Assembly: GCA_013399115.1 (NCBI GenBank)
Contig: VXAA01000846.1
Location: 377,181 to 441,180, forward strand
Length of the DNA: 64,000 nt
DNA from: Anseranas semipalmata
Taxonomy: Eukaryota; Chordata; Aves; Anseriformes; Anseranatidae
Direction: 5' to 3'
The notes below the pieces were generated by a model. That model had not been told where the DNA came from, did not search any database, and worked only from the letters and a program-made list of their open reading frames with translations. Of this stretch, positions 12,916 through 25,122 are shown piece after piece. Within the stretch, counting starts at the first letter, position 1, and every line of letters begins with the position of its first letter. A program made the translations under genes and the position numbers.

Positions 12916-14487
12916 CCACCATTTAGCTTGGCTTCAAGTGCCACATTGACAGCAAGGGATAGCGAGAACTGCTGTTCCCTTGAACATTCCTCATGCAGAA
13001 AGGCTCCCAGGTGTCTCCCCAAGCTTGCTTTATAGCCTTCCTCTTACAAACCTAGTCAAGCCTGAGTTCAACCCTTCATTAAAAATGAATCTTCAATCTG
13101 AAGAGCCATGTCTTAAGTACACTGATGTCCTTACCACTGCTAAGGTTGAGTTAGGGACATGAGTTATGTATGTCAGATATAGGCAGGTTCAACTCCTTTG
13201 AAACCAATGTATTTTTCTAAAATTGGTGTAACAGTGCAGAGAAGCAGACCTGTTGTCAGTTTCTCAGTACACTAAGGTACATTTCTTATTTTGAGTATTT
13301 TTCTCAGGTAAGCTGCAAATCACTTTTTTCCATGTATTTTAATGCACCAGGTTATGTTTGCATGTACCTGTGTATTTAGTACTACAGAAAAGATCTAAAC
13401 ATTAATGTTTCTTTTATTTTATTATTATTATTACTGTTAATATAGCAATAATGCTTGTAATGCCTGTTTTCAGAACAGTATACTATCCTCACAGCCCTGA
13501 AGCCCAGAATGCAGATCATGGTCTTGGTGCTTTGCATATGAGGACCGCACCTAGTCTTCTCACTTTTTCTGATTCACTCCCTGGTGACTCTGAAAACAAA
13601 CAGCTTCCTCAGAGCACAAATCTCAAGCCACAGAAAAAGCCTAAAGCCCCATACCTACAGCCCCATGTTAGATTGTTGCTTTCCTCACTGAAAATAAAGA
13701 AAGCAATGAATTCTTGTGAGCTGCACAGATTATAGACTAAAATCAAGTAATTATATTGTGAAATAGCTATATCTTTTACATGCAGAATGGAAAAATGAGA
13801 CATGCAATGGGTGGTTGAAGGGAAAGTAAAATGTTGTACAAGAGGAGTAATAATGAGAAAGGAATCCTGCCATCCCACTCCTCACAGCACCAACCCTTAG
13901 CAATTACAGGACACGTTCAATAGATTTTCATCAGGAAGGAATGTGGCTGTCTGTTAGAAACACAGTAGCCATAGCAATGTGAGGATCTACTTTGAGTTAT
14001 TCTACAAATTAAGAGAAAGAAAGAGAGAGACAGAGAGAGGGGGGGAAAGAGAGAGAGAGGAAAAGAAGGAAGGAAAAAAATTGTGGCCCCAAATCTGTTC
14101 TTGCTCATACACATTCAACCCTCTTGACATTATGTGACTGAGGAAAGAATTTAGTCCAATTAATGTATTTTTCTTCTTTCAACTTTTTCTTCTGACTTCT
14201 TTTTCTTCTGACTGTTCTCAGTGTCTACAATAGTGCTAGTGCTCTCTCCAAGTTGGTCATTTTCTGTCAGCTAATGACAAAACAGGCAAAGGGCTCTCAG
14301 CTACTTCTCAGGCACTCAACAGGTCACTAAATGCCAGGAAATGCCTGTTCTATCAGTCATTAATAGTGAAATAGCAGTTTCTGCTAATAATAGATGAATA
14401 TCCTCCTTCCAGAAGAAGATTGGTCTTTTTGCCTCTAATGTACTAGCTTGTACTAGATTTTTCCTTAATCTCATGCAATAATTTATA
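12916..14487. other. Non-coding DNA, no gene recognised
   Basis: The first 100 bases may still belong to the neighbouring CR1. After that I see nothing recognisable except the purine-rich simple repeat near 14011. A 94-codon frame at 13451-13735 resembles no known protein and has no visible support. Confidence 0.65.
14011..14080. repeat. (GA)n purine-rich simple repeat
   Basis: About 70 bases made almost wholly of A and G on the plus strand, with GAGAGA runs broken by a short G run. Such mirror-like purine tracts can adopt unusual DNA structures. Confidence 0.88.
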
Positions 14488-15225
14488 GTCACAGAACAAT
14501 AGAATAATTTATGTCAGTATGGACCTATGAAGGTCACCTGGTCCAACCTCATAATCAAAATGTTGGTAGCTTAAAAGTTAGCCTGGTTTTCTCAAGCTTA
14601 TGTCCAGTTGTCTTTTCCTCTTTAATATCTTCGAAGATGGACATCCTAAAACCTCTCTGATCAATCTGTTTCCACTGCTTAACCACTCTCGCTATGATTT
14701 TCTTTTCCCTATATCTGGCCATAATTTCCCTTCCTGCAATGTGTGACCATTGTCCCTTGTCCTTTTGCATATGAGAACAGCCTCTGAGAACAGTAAGGCT
14801 CTGTCTTGTGTGTAACCACCCATCAGGGCAGTTGAAGAGAGCAATTAAAGCTTTTCCTTCTCTAGGCTGAACATACCACACTTCCTCAGACCCTCTGCGC
14901 AGCAAGTGCTCCAGCCCCCTGACCATTGTGATGTCCCTCTGCTGAACTCGTTCCAACACATCACCCTGCTCCCAGCGTGGCCTTCCAAGAGTTGTGTAAT
15001 TGAGAAAAAACTCTTCCCTCGACCTGCTGGTTACTCTTTTGCTAAAACAGTCCGAACAGCTGTTAGCCCTGGCTGTATTTTGTATTTATCTACTTCTCCA
15101 GCTGGTTGAGATCCCTTTTCCGTACTATCAACTCTTCTCTCTGCTTTGGTGCCATCTGAAAACTTGCACTTTGTCCCATTGGCAAAGTCACTGGTAAAGA
15201 TATTAAACAGTGTTACATGCTACAG
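14488..15225 (-). mobile_element. CR1 LINE fragment, old
   Basis: Minus-strand CR1 with its 3' end at about 14488 (AGTCACAGAACAATAGAATA, then CACCTGGTCCAACCTCATAA). The minus frame 14555-14959 begins with LERVQQRDITMVRGLEHLLRR, the LERVQRR/RGLEHL block near the ORF2 C-terminus, and then degenerates. Further right, GGTGCCATCTGAAAACTTGC and GTAAAGATATTAAACAG correspond to the reverse-transcriptase region, so material between them has been deleted. The copy is more diverged than those at 6936 and 41620. The right boundary is approximate. Confidence 0.85.
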
Positions 15226-16831
15226 GGAAGATACCACAGTTTTCCTGTCCCAACTTCTCCTCTCCCAGCTGCCCAAACATAGTTTGTCCCAGAAGAAAAA
15301 AAAAAAAAAAANAGGAGAGAGATGTAGCAGTTAAACCCACAAGAACTCCCTGCTTCACATGCGTGTATCAATAGCTAGTCTGTGCTATTGGCAACAGCAT
15401 GTAAAAATGAGGAAATTTAACTTATCTAGCTCAGCCAAATAAGGACAACTCCAAGTCAATTCTAAATAGGGGGGAATATACCTTTGGACAAGCTGATTAC
15501 TTCTCTCTTACTATGTTTTTGCACAATGTTCATAACAGTGGAACATGTTTGCTGTTTTGGAACATGTAGGTGAAACTGTAAAGCCAGTAATAATAATAGG
15601 AGAAGGAAAGCAGCTCAGCCAAAAAGCAAGTTATCCTTAAAAGGAGGTTGGATTCATAAATACGGACCATGTGTTAAGCGGTGAAACAAATTTAATGTTT
15701 ACTGAATAGTGTCACCGATATAAAAATAGAGCATGTTGTCTCATGCTTAATGGACTATATCAGATTTAGAAGAAAGTTACTAGACACATTTTTTAGTTGA
15801 AAAGAGCTGTGTGACATAGAACACATTCACGTTGCCCTGTGTGAGTAAACAATAAGCAAAAATATGCTGTTTCTAATAAAGAACATCGAAGTCAAATAAA
15901 TGTGTTTTTAATATCAGGATCATGATGAACTGAGTATATTTGATCTTCTCCTCTGAGACTGAATAACACATCCTACGTGGCAGAAAGGAGAATTGGTACT
16001 TTCCTAGAAAGAACAATCCCACCCCATGCCTTCATTACTGACCACAGCTCTGGAGCTTCTCTGCAATCTGTAAGAGCACTGTCAGCATCTTACTCCATTT
16101 TGCTTAGCTAGAGTGGGTTATTTGATGACGCTTGTTATGTAGTCCCATGGTCTTAGCCAAGATGCGTATCCTTTGCTGACTAATGTCAATGCTGCTGCTT
16201 TGTACCAAATTCTTTTCTCTTTAACTGATAACATCTCTGATTAAAAATCAGCTGTTTTTCAGTGTAAAATGGGAAGAAACTCACACCCACTGACTTAATT
16301 TGAGAGGTGTGTATAGGATAGGGATAAGTAAAACTTAAATCTGCCACTCAGCTTTTCATACCACACTCAAGAATTTCATTACAGAATGAGTCCAAACTGT
16401 ATCTAATCCACTCTTGTCTGCCTTCTCCAAGAAGGTATTTAGGGGAAACCCCAAGTCTACCAAAAAATGCTGCCTTTACAAAGCCTAGTGTAGGGTAGTG
16501 TAGGAAAGATTATTATGATGGTGGGAAACATAAAAATCCACTGATAGCCTTCAGAGGTTATTGTAATTTACATAAATATTGAGGTTGCCTAAAATTTGGC
16601 CAGGACTGCTTCTACGCAGAATCTCTGTAATGAATACTGGGCAGCTTCCATCTGGAAATCTCGCATTTCTGGGGAAACTGCAAAATGTCATTCTATAACA
16701 GAAAAAATATTCAGAGCTTATGTACTATAATAGAAGTTAGAGGGAGAAGTCTGCAGTAAAATGTTAAAAAAAATCAGCTCATTTTTTTTTTTTATAAAAA
16801 GCTTTTAGGTATAAAATTACAAATTTAGAAG

Positions 16832-16858
16832 AATATCCAGCAAATAATGCTGGATATT
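16832..16858. repeat. Perfect 11-bp inverted repeat with 5-base loop
   Basis: Left arm AATATCCAGCA (16832-16842), loop AATAA, right arm TGCTGGATATT (16848-16858). All eleven positions pair, and a G-T pair could extend the stem by one. The stem is too short for a microRNA precursor and no T run follows to suggest a terminator-like element. It may be chance. Confidence 0.85.
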
Positions 16859-17843
16859 TGTTCTGTGTTGGGATCTCCAAAGCTTTTCTCTAAGTGTTCA
16901 CAAAACAGTTCTTCAAGTAAGCTGTCATTTAACATGTGTTTCAGTGAATTCCTCAGTGTGAGTGATCATTGCCTGTTTTTTAGTGAAAAACAAAGTCCAA
17001 CATAAAATGTGAATAGTGTCAAGAATGAGACATTAGAGCCTCATGCTCTGGTTTAGACCTCTCTGATACTAGTATCACACTGTGACAGCTAACACCGGTG
17101 CAAATAGGAGGAAAATTAATCTTGTCTTTTGTCCTAGGCTTTGAAAGGGATGGTGGAGGAACATCTGCTTGAGAAGCCATGAAAACTTGTGGTGTCTTCG
17201 GTATAAGGAAACAGGACTTGGTAAACCCAATGGAGTCCCAGATTTGCTGTTTTAATTCTATTCATTATCAGTGAAATCTCCTTCATTTCCCTTTTGAAAT
17301 GGGATTGTAAATCCTGAATGTGTCTTTCCAAGGCTCAGAGCAGCTCTGAATCTTCAGCAGAGCTATTTTCTTCAAGAAACACTAATACAACTTGTAACTA
17401 TTCATCCTGGTTCTATGCCAGCTTGCTTGGCAAATGCATGGATTTAGGCGGTTCCTTTCATCCAATTTGATGCTTTGCCAAGGTTGGTTATTTTTATTAT
17501 TAACCTTCTGTCATGCCTGCTGTACAACAGTCCAGAAACCTCTCAAGTCTCTGGCAAAGCAGTGAGGGAGACTCTCTGGCAAAAGAATAATAAGGACTCA
17601 AAAACAATGGTATTCAAATGATTATGAAGAATAATAAAACACTAAATGACCAAATTGCTTTAAAAATATCCTGAAGACCCTGCTGCATCCAGCAGTGAGA
17701 ATTTAGTGCTTGCTGACAAAGAAAGCATTTTGTTACTGTCAGAGTGTTTCTGTGACCATCCAGAGGTGAATTTGTTGTCCCAGCACCAGTTCCTACAAGA
17801 CAGGCATCCTTGCTGAAACAATTAAGTTCACAGTTACATTGCA

Positions 17844-17878
17844 TTTTTTCTTTTTTTTTCTTTTTTTTTTTTTTTTTT
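17844..17878. repeat. Poly-T tract broken by two C
   Basis: T6-C-T9-C-T18 pattern. No polyadenylation signal is visible on the minus strand next to it. Confidence 0.92.
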
Positions 17879-19011
17879 CATGTTTCAGTAGATGTCAACA
17901 AATAACTGAACATAAAATAAATGTGCTTTCACTTACATGAGAAAGGCCCGGGTCCCCTGAATCAGAAATTTGGACTTTACAAAGAATTCAGAATCTTGGT
18001 TTAAAACATTTGTGTTCTGTTTTCACAATAGGAGGGTAGATTTTATTCCCTACTTCAGTTCCAAATATTTTTTTGGATTACATTTAGCTACTCATGTAAA
18101 TCTTCCCTGCTGAAAGACACAGTAATAGCTCCCACTTTTGGTCTAAAAAGCCATGATTTTTTTGTGACCAATTGCTTAGCTTGGAGTTACATGAGGAGTA
18201 TTATTTTGAACAAAGAAATTGACAAAACATTTTGGATAAAATATGATTCCTTTGAGGAAAATGAGGCCAAACAATCTTTTGTAACAAATCTTTATGAGGA
18301 CATGTGTTAAGAACTTCCTAACCAAGCACAGTTCTGCACAAGTAGCCAACTTCCAGTTCAGAATTTGATTTATAAACTCCCACATTCTTCATATTGGCTT
18401 GCAAAAAAAAAAAATCAGATGGGCCTGCCTTAGAATTACTTACCCCATATCCTACCTTTTGCAAACAGGCAGTTCTGCTTGGCCTTTGAAACCTTGAAGT
18501 CAATGGAAATATGTACTTGAGAAGATTGGGCTGCATACAGTGTTTCTGAGGCATGGTAATCTGACCAGCACTTTCCCTCTTAACAGTCAGGATTTATGCT
18601 TTATTAGAAAAATCATTATAGGATGGTCTCAAAGCTGAAGAACTACATTTTCCCTCAGGAATTCAAAGTCCAAACCTTGCTAATTCAGAGAAATTGTCTG
18701 GGGAGTTGTTTATAAAGGGAGCATTTTAGGAGGTATTAGTCAATGCCAAGTTAGGTATCTTATTATTTTTTAAATTCTCTCTCCTTTTAACTTTACATCA
18801 AGCAAAGTACATACTGTGCTGGATTAGGCCTTTTCTGTCTTAGGTTACATTTAAACAAGAATAATAAAATTTGTGGGAAACAGCTTATTAACAATAATGT
18901 TAACTAAAAGAGGCTCTCAAAATTGACAAATGTAAAGAGCTAAAGGGAATTTATATAGGCTCCCACTGCTCTCAGTCCTTTGTATTTTTTTCTTAATATT
19001 TCTCTGCCAGC

Positions 19012-19056
19012 CCCTCCCCCCCCCCAAAANCCCCCCCCCCAAAAAAAAAAAAAAAA
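19012..19056. repeat. Poly-C / poly-A compound tract with one N
   Basis: C runs are separated by a short A run and an undetermined base at 19030, then a second C run is followed by 16 A. The N inside a homopolymer suggests a sequencing problem, so tract lengths may be wrong. Confidence 0.85.
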
Positions 19057-21118
19057 GCAGTTTCTATGGGGGAGGGTTACCTCACACACATATTTCTCAC
19101 TCTCATATTCACTGTAAGATTCAGTCAACCCTTGTCACACCACTTGGAGAATGCATTAACTGACACGACAGCAGATTATGGCCATTAATAAAATCCACTG
19201 CACGACCAACCTTCCAATGAGAATGTGCCCTGTGGTGATGGGGAAACTGCCAGTAGTAACTAAAAAGGAACAGCAAATCTGCAAAAGAAAACTAATAATC
19301 ATCTAACCTATGTAGCCTGCAGTAATGACCTAACTAAAATGATTTAACTAAATGTTTAACTTTTTTTCGGTGAGAACAGGAAAGCAGAAAGGCAGATATG
19401 TTAAGAATTTAATTTTAGAATGCTTGCTAAAGGGAACATGATTGTTTGGTATTGCTATTTATTCTTTATTCTTAGTATTACCTATGGGATTAGTAATTTG
19501 CCCTTTAACACTTTTACCAAATCACATATCAAGCTATTTTATTTAGAGAGGGAAAAAATGTGGAAGAGGAGGAGGAGGCGGCAAAAAAAGGTGGGATAGG
19601 AATATAGAGCTCCTTCTTTTTTTATTTACTAAGGTCATGGTCCTTTTATGCTATGTACACTTTCTATCAGACAAATGGAAATGGAAAGATGGAACCAATG
19701 TGACAACATTAGTTTCTGTCAGGGAGCATTTAATGTACATCAGGCTACAAAAAAATTTAAGGAGAGATTTGAAAGAAATAAGGAGGTTGAAAAAGAAACA
19801 CAAAGGTTTATTGGCCGTGCAGTGCTTATTATATTAGCACTGGAAAGCCTGGACTGCTGAAGCTTGAGCAACCCAAATAAAATCAATGGGACCATTTGTA
19901 TGAATTAAGCTTACATTATGTGGCACAGATACTGTACACAGCTGTATGTTCTTCATGGAGTTATTTAAGTAACCTGCTTCCTTGGTATAAAGTGACACAA
20001 ATTCTGCCTAATGTTTGAGGAATAAGGGAGACTTGATCAAAAGTAAAATGGAGACAATCTCAGTGGCCATGATCAAATAATACGAGAGTCTACAGTGGCA
20101 GAAAAGAAGGAAACTGGAAAAAAAAAAAAAGGAGCTGGGACAAAACATTGTTTTAGATCCTGATTTTCAGCCATAAAAGTCAACAGTGTTTTGCCATTGA
20201 CCTTCACAAGCATTAAATCAGGTTGCAGGATGGCCGAAGGATGAGTAAGAATGGGGGAGGGGTAAGTGGGCCTCTTTCTCAGAATAATGTTGTATTTCTG
20301 TGCATGTTTATTTTGGCCTGTATAGTACCTGAGTCAGGAACAGTGAAAGGACATAGGTAAAACAGTGATACTCTGCCAAATCTTCTGTCTTCACTGGTCT
20401 CCAGTATACACAGAAAACTCCCCTGTGCAGAAGGTGCTAACCTTCTGCAGCTACCCAAAATGAGGAAGTGACCGAGCAAGGCAATGGGTCTTCTGAGAAA
20501 TTGTAAATGTCACTCTTTGATGTGTATAAAGAATGTCTTTCTTTACCTTATTTTGCTTTTCATGCTTTAGTAGCAGGTAATACTGAAATTTTTGGAAAGC
20601 ACAAGACTCCAGAGAGAGAGAGGTAACAGTAAGAAAAACTGCAGATAAGCCCAGGAGTCACATTTTCTGTTGATCTAAATCACTGTCTTTCCAGTTGCCT
20701 TCATCAGAGACACGATGATTTACACAGGTTGAGGATTTTGTCCTGTATTTCCAGGAATTAAAAAAAAGTGGATGATTCAAAATTTCATGATAGTTCTTAT
20801 GTTGCTGCTGTATTTTATTTTCTTAGGAGGAGGAGTATGGCTTTTTGTACAGTCTGCATATTGATATATGGTTATCATTAATCGTCTTTAGGTACATGAT
20901 GCATCTCTTATTAATAGATGAACTTCCCAGCTGTAAATGTCAAGATAAATTGATTGGCCAGCTGGTACTTTGGAGATACAGTATTTCTCTAAAGTACACA
21001 AAGCTTGAAGTGGGGGAGGGGGAAAGAAAAATAATTTTGTTTTATCCAGGATTCAGCATTGCTTAGTACTAAAATGACTGATAACAGAACAAATCTGATT
21101 AATTAATCTAGGTTATGC

Positions 21119-21163
21119 AAAAAAAAAAAAAAAAAGAAAAAAAAGAAAAAAGAAAAAAAAAGC
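21119..21163. repeat. A-rich simple repeat
   Basis: A runs separated by single G bases over about 45 bases. Confidence 0.9.
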
Positions 21164-21300
21164 ATTTTCCTTTAATTGTAGATTCTTACTTGCAAAACAT
21201 TTCCTCTTCTCCTCCCCCCAGCACACACACAGTAGATGTACCTTTGGTTTACTTTCCCATATTTTATAAAAAATGCATTAGCTGAAACAGTAACAGGCAG

Positions 21301-21315
21301 GCTGCCATCTGCTGG
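21301..21315 (-). promoter_or_regulatory. CTCF-core motif match
   Basis: On the minus strand the sequence reads CCAGCAGATGGCAGC. It fits every position of the widely used CTCF core CCASYAGRKGGCRS. A full match in AT-rich background is notable, but many such matches are unoccupied, so binding is inferred only from the motif. Confidence 0.55.
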
Positions 21316-22125
21316 CTGCTGCTCTGCGAAATAATCTCATTAGCTGAGGCAATTGCATTAACCTGAGAGAAGTGTGCTGTATGTTGACATTGATTCAGAC
21401 ATTTCAGAGGTTACTATTGCAACTCAAAGTACATTTGGAAAAACAGAACAATAAATCAAAATGATCAAAATCTAATCTGGATCCAGTCTTTAGGATATGT
21501 TTCTATTCACACTGCAATTTGTTGTCAGACTTACGGTAGTCTCAGAGATCCTGATCAAAGAACTTTGATTTGCCTGCTGGAAAACAGAGGACTGAAGCTG
21601 ACACCATGTGCCCCTAGCAGGAGTCCTCAAAACTGTTTCTTCTTCTTTAGAAGCTCGAAGGGGAAGTGATGGGGGAAGGAGAGAGGCTGGATTTCTGAAA
21701 TTCTTTCTTTGTGAATCAGCAGATAGTGCTTCTAGAGATGGGAATGTTTCCTCTTGGACTGACTCCATCTCCTTTTTTGGTCCGCAAACCCTTGAGGTTA
21801 ATGGTTGGGGTTGAAGAAGTTGGAGCACATAGTAGTGCTTTGAATATGAAAAGAGGAATTTGCACAATATGGGTGCATTAGTCATTTGCAGTTCACTAAT
21901 TATCTGTTTTATGTTAATGCTAATGCTCCATGTAAGTAAAGTAAATTAACACCATAACATAAGAGAAGCAATTAATGGAATATATAACATTTGTAGCTAT
22001 AATAAAACTGATTTCATTCCACACACACAGAAAGTGCCTACTTAGGTCTCTAAAATAAATGAGGAGCTTGCTGAGACCTTGCTGCTCTAAGTAACACCAA
22101 GGACAGACTCACATGACATAATATT

Positions 22126-22139
22126 GTTGCCATGGTAAC
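22126..22139. promoter_or_regulatory. RFX X-box motif (near-palindrome)
   Basis: GTTGCCATGGTAAC fits both half-sites of the RFX X-box consensus, GTNRCC and RGYAAC, with a 2-base spacer. RFX factors bind such sites as dimers and are best known for controlling ciliary and some immune and neuronal genes. No target gene is visible in the window. A lone half-site-like GGCAAC occurs near 24030. Confidence 0.5.
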
Positions 22140-22350
22140 AGGGATGTGCACCAGCGGAATCATGCTCATATATCATTAATTTAGTGCTCTGCTAAACACA
22201 AAATAATACCTCTCCTAATTATATTGTGCCTTTGATTCTTAAGAATGTAATGTCACTATTACCTAGAGTCAACAGTATGAAATGTGAGGTGCAATGGCTA
22301 TCTGAACCCATAACTACCAGAACATAGAGCTTGTTGTACGATTTCATGGG

Positions 22351-22371
22351 AAAAAAAAAAAAAAAAAAAAA
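22351..22371. repeat. Poly-A tract (21 A)
   Basis: Uninterrupted A run. The phenylalanine-rich minus frames around it are artefacts. Confidence 0.92.
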
Positions 22372-23615
22372 GGAATACACATCCATAAGTCTCCCACATC
22401 CACCAGTCTCTCCTAATTGCCCTAAATATGCCACTAAGGAAGCTAATTGGATGTGTGCCATTTGGCAACACCTTTACAGTCTTCCTGAGGCTCTGTGATA
22501 TCAGCCACTTCCCAAAGCTTGGAGGCTCAGCTTGATTTAGAACCGCATCTGGTGCTTTTGGGAAGCACACTTGATATCAGCAATCACACTGCACACACAC
22601 AACTTCCCGAATATCACATCCATACCCAGAATACTCATATCGGCAGCCAAAAAATGGGGGGGAAAACAGCGTAAAAGCTATGAGTAAATTTACTGACGAG
22701 AAAACACTGACGTTGATGTATCCACAGGATGATTTGAAGTGTTAGTAATGTTATTAAGTCACCTTGGAAGAAATTACCCTGGAGACTAATATAAAGAAAG
22801 GCTATTTTTATGACACTGAGTGTTTCATTCAGGTGATGCATAGATTCCAGAGGATCTGCTAGATTCAGGAGGCTGCAGGATCCCAGGCTGTTCCCAATCC
22901 TGACTTCTGTCACCCTCTCTCATTCAGTCAGGTACTTCAGTGCACGCAGTGGAAACACACCATGTGGTCTTGCTGAAAGCAAAAGCACAACTCATCTCTA
23001 TTAACACTCCACGGTGAAAATACCTTCTGGATTTGGAGTCACGTTGTTTTATGTTCCTGTACCTTGATACTCAAGCACATCACACTGCTTCCTTCTAAGC
23101 AGGTTTGTGTGAATGTTTGCTCCTTTTAAATCTTGGCTTCTAATTTGCAGAAGGCTAGCAGAACTGGTAGAATGATGGGCTAAATTCATAACTAGTTTAT
23201 TTAGATGGAAGGGAAATCTCTGAGAATCTTCACCTCCCCAATATGCTTTCCTAACTCTCCAGTCTGGATGACCCATTTTGCAGGACAGCAGTCAGGTGTA
23301 TCTCTCCCTGCAGCCATCTTCTGATACTCTGCACCATAGATGTATTTACATTTTGTTTGATTTTCTGCTTCTTCTACCAAGAAGGGTGGGTTTGGAGGGC
23401 TTTATCCTGCCCTCTGTCCCCCCTCAATTTCAATAATTTTATCTTTTTAAAAAAATATTGTGAAGTCTTGTTTTATTATAGGATTCTTTCCTAATCTGAA
23501 TTCAGTTCCTAGCCTGAGTTCAATGCATGGATCTCCTGAGGCGTGGACATAATTACCAGCGCATTTCTTATAGATATTCAAGTTCTATTTTTAGCACATT
23601 TAAAACTCCTACTTG

Positions 23616-23690
23616 TTGTTGCTGTTGCCGTTGTTGCTTTTTTGTTTTTGTTTTTTTGTTGGTTTTTGTTTTGTTTTGTTTTCTGCTTTT
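23616..23690. repeat. T/G-rich low-complexity stretch
   Basis: GTTGTTGCTGTTG-like units run into TTTTTG and TTTTG units. The cysteine- and phenylalanine-rich open frame at 23527-23763 runs through it and is most likely spurious. Confidence 0.85.
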
Positions 23691-23764
23691 CCTGAAAAGA
23701 CAACGTGATTCGTATCCAGCTTTTCTAGTTATTATTCTGGGGGCATTTTTCTTCAAACGATGAC

Positions 23765-23975
23765 TACGGGCCTAACAAGGTTCAGTGCCTGCGCGCGTTT
23801 CCCACGCCGATCCCGAGGAACGCAGTGACACCCAGCGGAGCGCTCGGGAACGGAGCTCGGCACCAGCAGCCACCGCGGATCCCGCAGCCCCCTATTAGAG
23901 GTGCTGCCCGGGTGCTTCATCCCTTGCTGCTGTGCCGTGCAGGCTTCTGTACACGGAAAAAATCGCAGACAAGCT
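23765..23975. promoter_or_regulatory. Short CpG-rich island
   Basis: About 200 bases of GC-rich sequence with roughly twenty CpG dinucleotides (for example CTGCGCGCGTTTCCCACGCC and GCGGAGCGCTCGGGAACGG). The surrounding kilobases have very few CpGs. Unmethylated CpG islands usually mark promoters, so this may be the start site of an unseen transcript, coding or not. Both strands are open across it: a minus frame of 55 codons with ATG at 23920 and stop at 23753, and a plus frame from about 23729 to 23977 without an ATG. Neither resembles a known protein, and GC-rich DNA lacks stops by composition. Strand of any promoter is undecided. Confidence 0.5.
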
Positions 23976-25122
23976 GAAGAAAGCCAGTAGGCAAAGTCTG
24001 GGACTGTCTGTTGCTGTTATTATCTCTAGGCAACCGAAAGCATCACTTCTGTAGTTCTGTTTAGAAATATGTTCTTAGACACGGACTTGTGTCATTCACA
24101 GCACTATAAATAAGAGCTATATGCATGAATGGATACGAGACTATCTCTAGACCTCTAAATGAAAATCCTCTGCTGGCAAACGTTATATAAAATTTAATGT
24201 AGCATACTCTTACTTTTGATGTTTCTTTCCATTGTATATAGGTTAGAAACAGCATGTGACAGAGCAAAGTAACATGTTCTGCTTTCATCCTATTTTAAAT
24301 TTGATTACTGTAGCTTTTATAGTATTGAGGCATAGCAGGCACCTGATTTATAATCTGATATTAAAAGGGAAATTACTTCTACCCTTAGTCTTAAGTAGCA
24401 CTTACTTTTAGCCTCTGCTTCTTCCAGACAGGAGCCTTCTGACAGATCTGGGATTTCAAGATGGATTTGCCTAAAATAACCTCTGATTTAATAAATCAGC
24501 AACAGGAATAATCAGCAGCAAGAATAGGACACATACTGTACTTTGGACCAGACCTTCCAATAATTGTCTAGTTACACTGCTGTCAACAGAGATATTTGAT
24601 TCTTTGGTCTAAGCATCTGATTGTGTATTTCTTGAGTTGGATCCTGGCTACTTTTGGTAATGGTAGAAGGCAGGGACAGTCTGAAGCTTTATTTTTGCTG
24701 CCCAAATGCAGGGGCTGTACCTGAGTCTGCCCAGCTCTTAGTAAAAGATAGACTTACTTTCACTGATCCCCAAAAAGCACAGAAGTGTTGCAATGTTCAG
24801 TGTTAGTAATGTCCCCTAAACACCCTAAGACCCACTTAAAATGCTCAGCCAGGCTGTAAGATTGTTTGTGCTCTACCTCTCATAAAGTATTCTCCGGGGC
24901 CACTTTTGTCTTCTTTAAAGCCCTTTTATACTTTCAGGATGGCACAGAGAAACATTGTTACAAGAGATCATCTGTCCTTTATCGGTTTATGCTGGACATA
25001 TCCTGATTAGCAGAGCACTGGGTGCCCTGCATCTTCTGGAGTCTGCTGGGTACAATTCCTGTGCAGCAAGAAAGAAATTCAACCACTGAGAAATATATTG
25101 CAAATAGAGAAAAGCAGAATTT

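Larger units (their letters stand above)
15226..21117. other. Non-coding AT-rich DNA, no gene recognised
   Basis: No exon, RNA gene or dated transposon is recognised. The stretch holds a perfect short hairpin at 16832, homopolymer tracts at 15297-15311 (A, ending in one N), 17844-17878 and 19012-19056, and a (GGA)-rich patch near 19566-19585. Around 18495 and 19885 there are short phrases (GAAGTCAATGGAAAT, AAATCAATGGGACCA) of a kind common in very old sauropsid repeats. They are too short to assign. Confidence 0.65.
21164..24060. other. Candidate regulatory region, no coding gene recognised
   Basis: This stretch differs from its surroundings. It has a full CTCF-core match at 21301, an RFX X-box at 22126 and a CpG-rich block at 23770-23970. 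Between 21330 and 22210 there are several ATTA/TAAT words (for example CTCATTAGCTGAGGCAATTG and TATCATTAATTTAG) of the sort found in developmental enhancers. I cannot measure conservation here, so enhancer status is inference. Low-complexity tracts are at 22351-22371 and 23616-23690. Confidence 0.4.

Noticed and set aside
14555..14959. 134-codon minus frame as an independent gene
   Set aside because: Its start is the LERVQ/RGLEHL block of CR1 ORF2, and the rest is decayed CR1.
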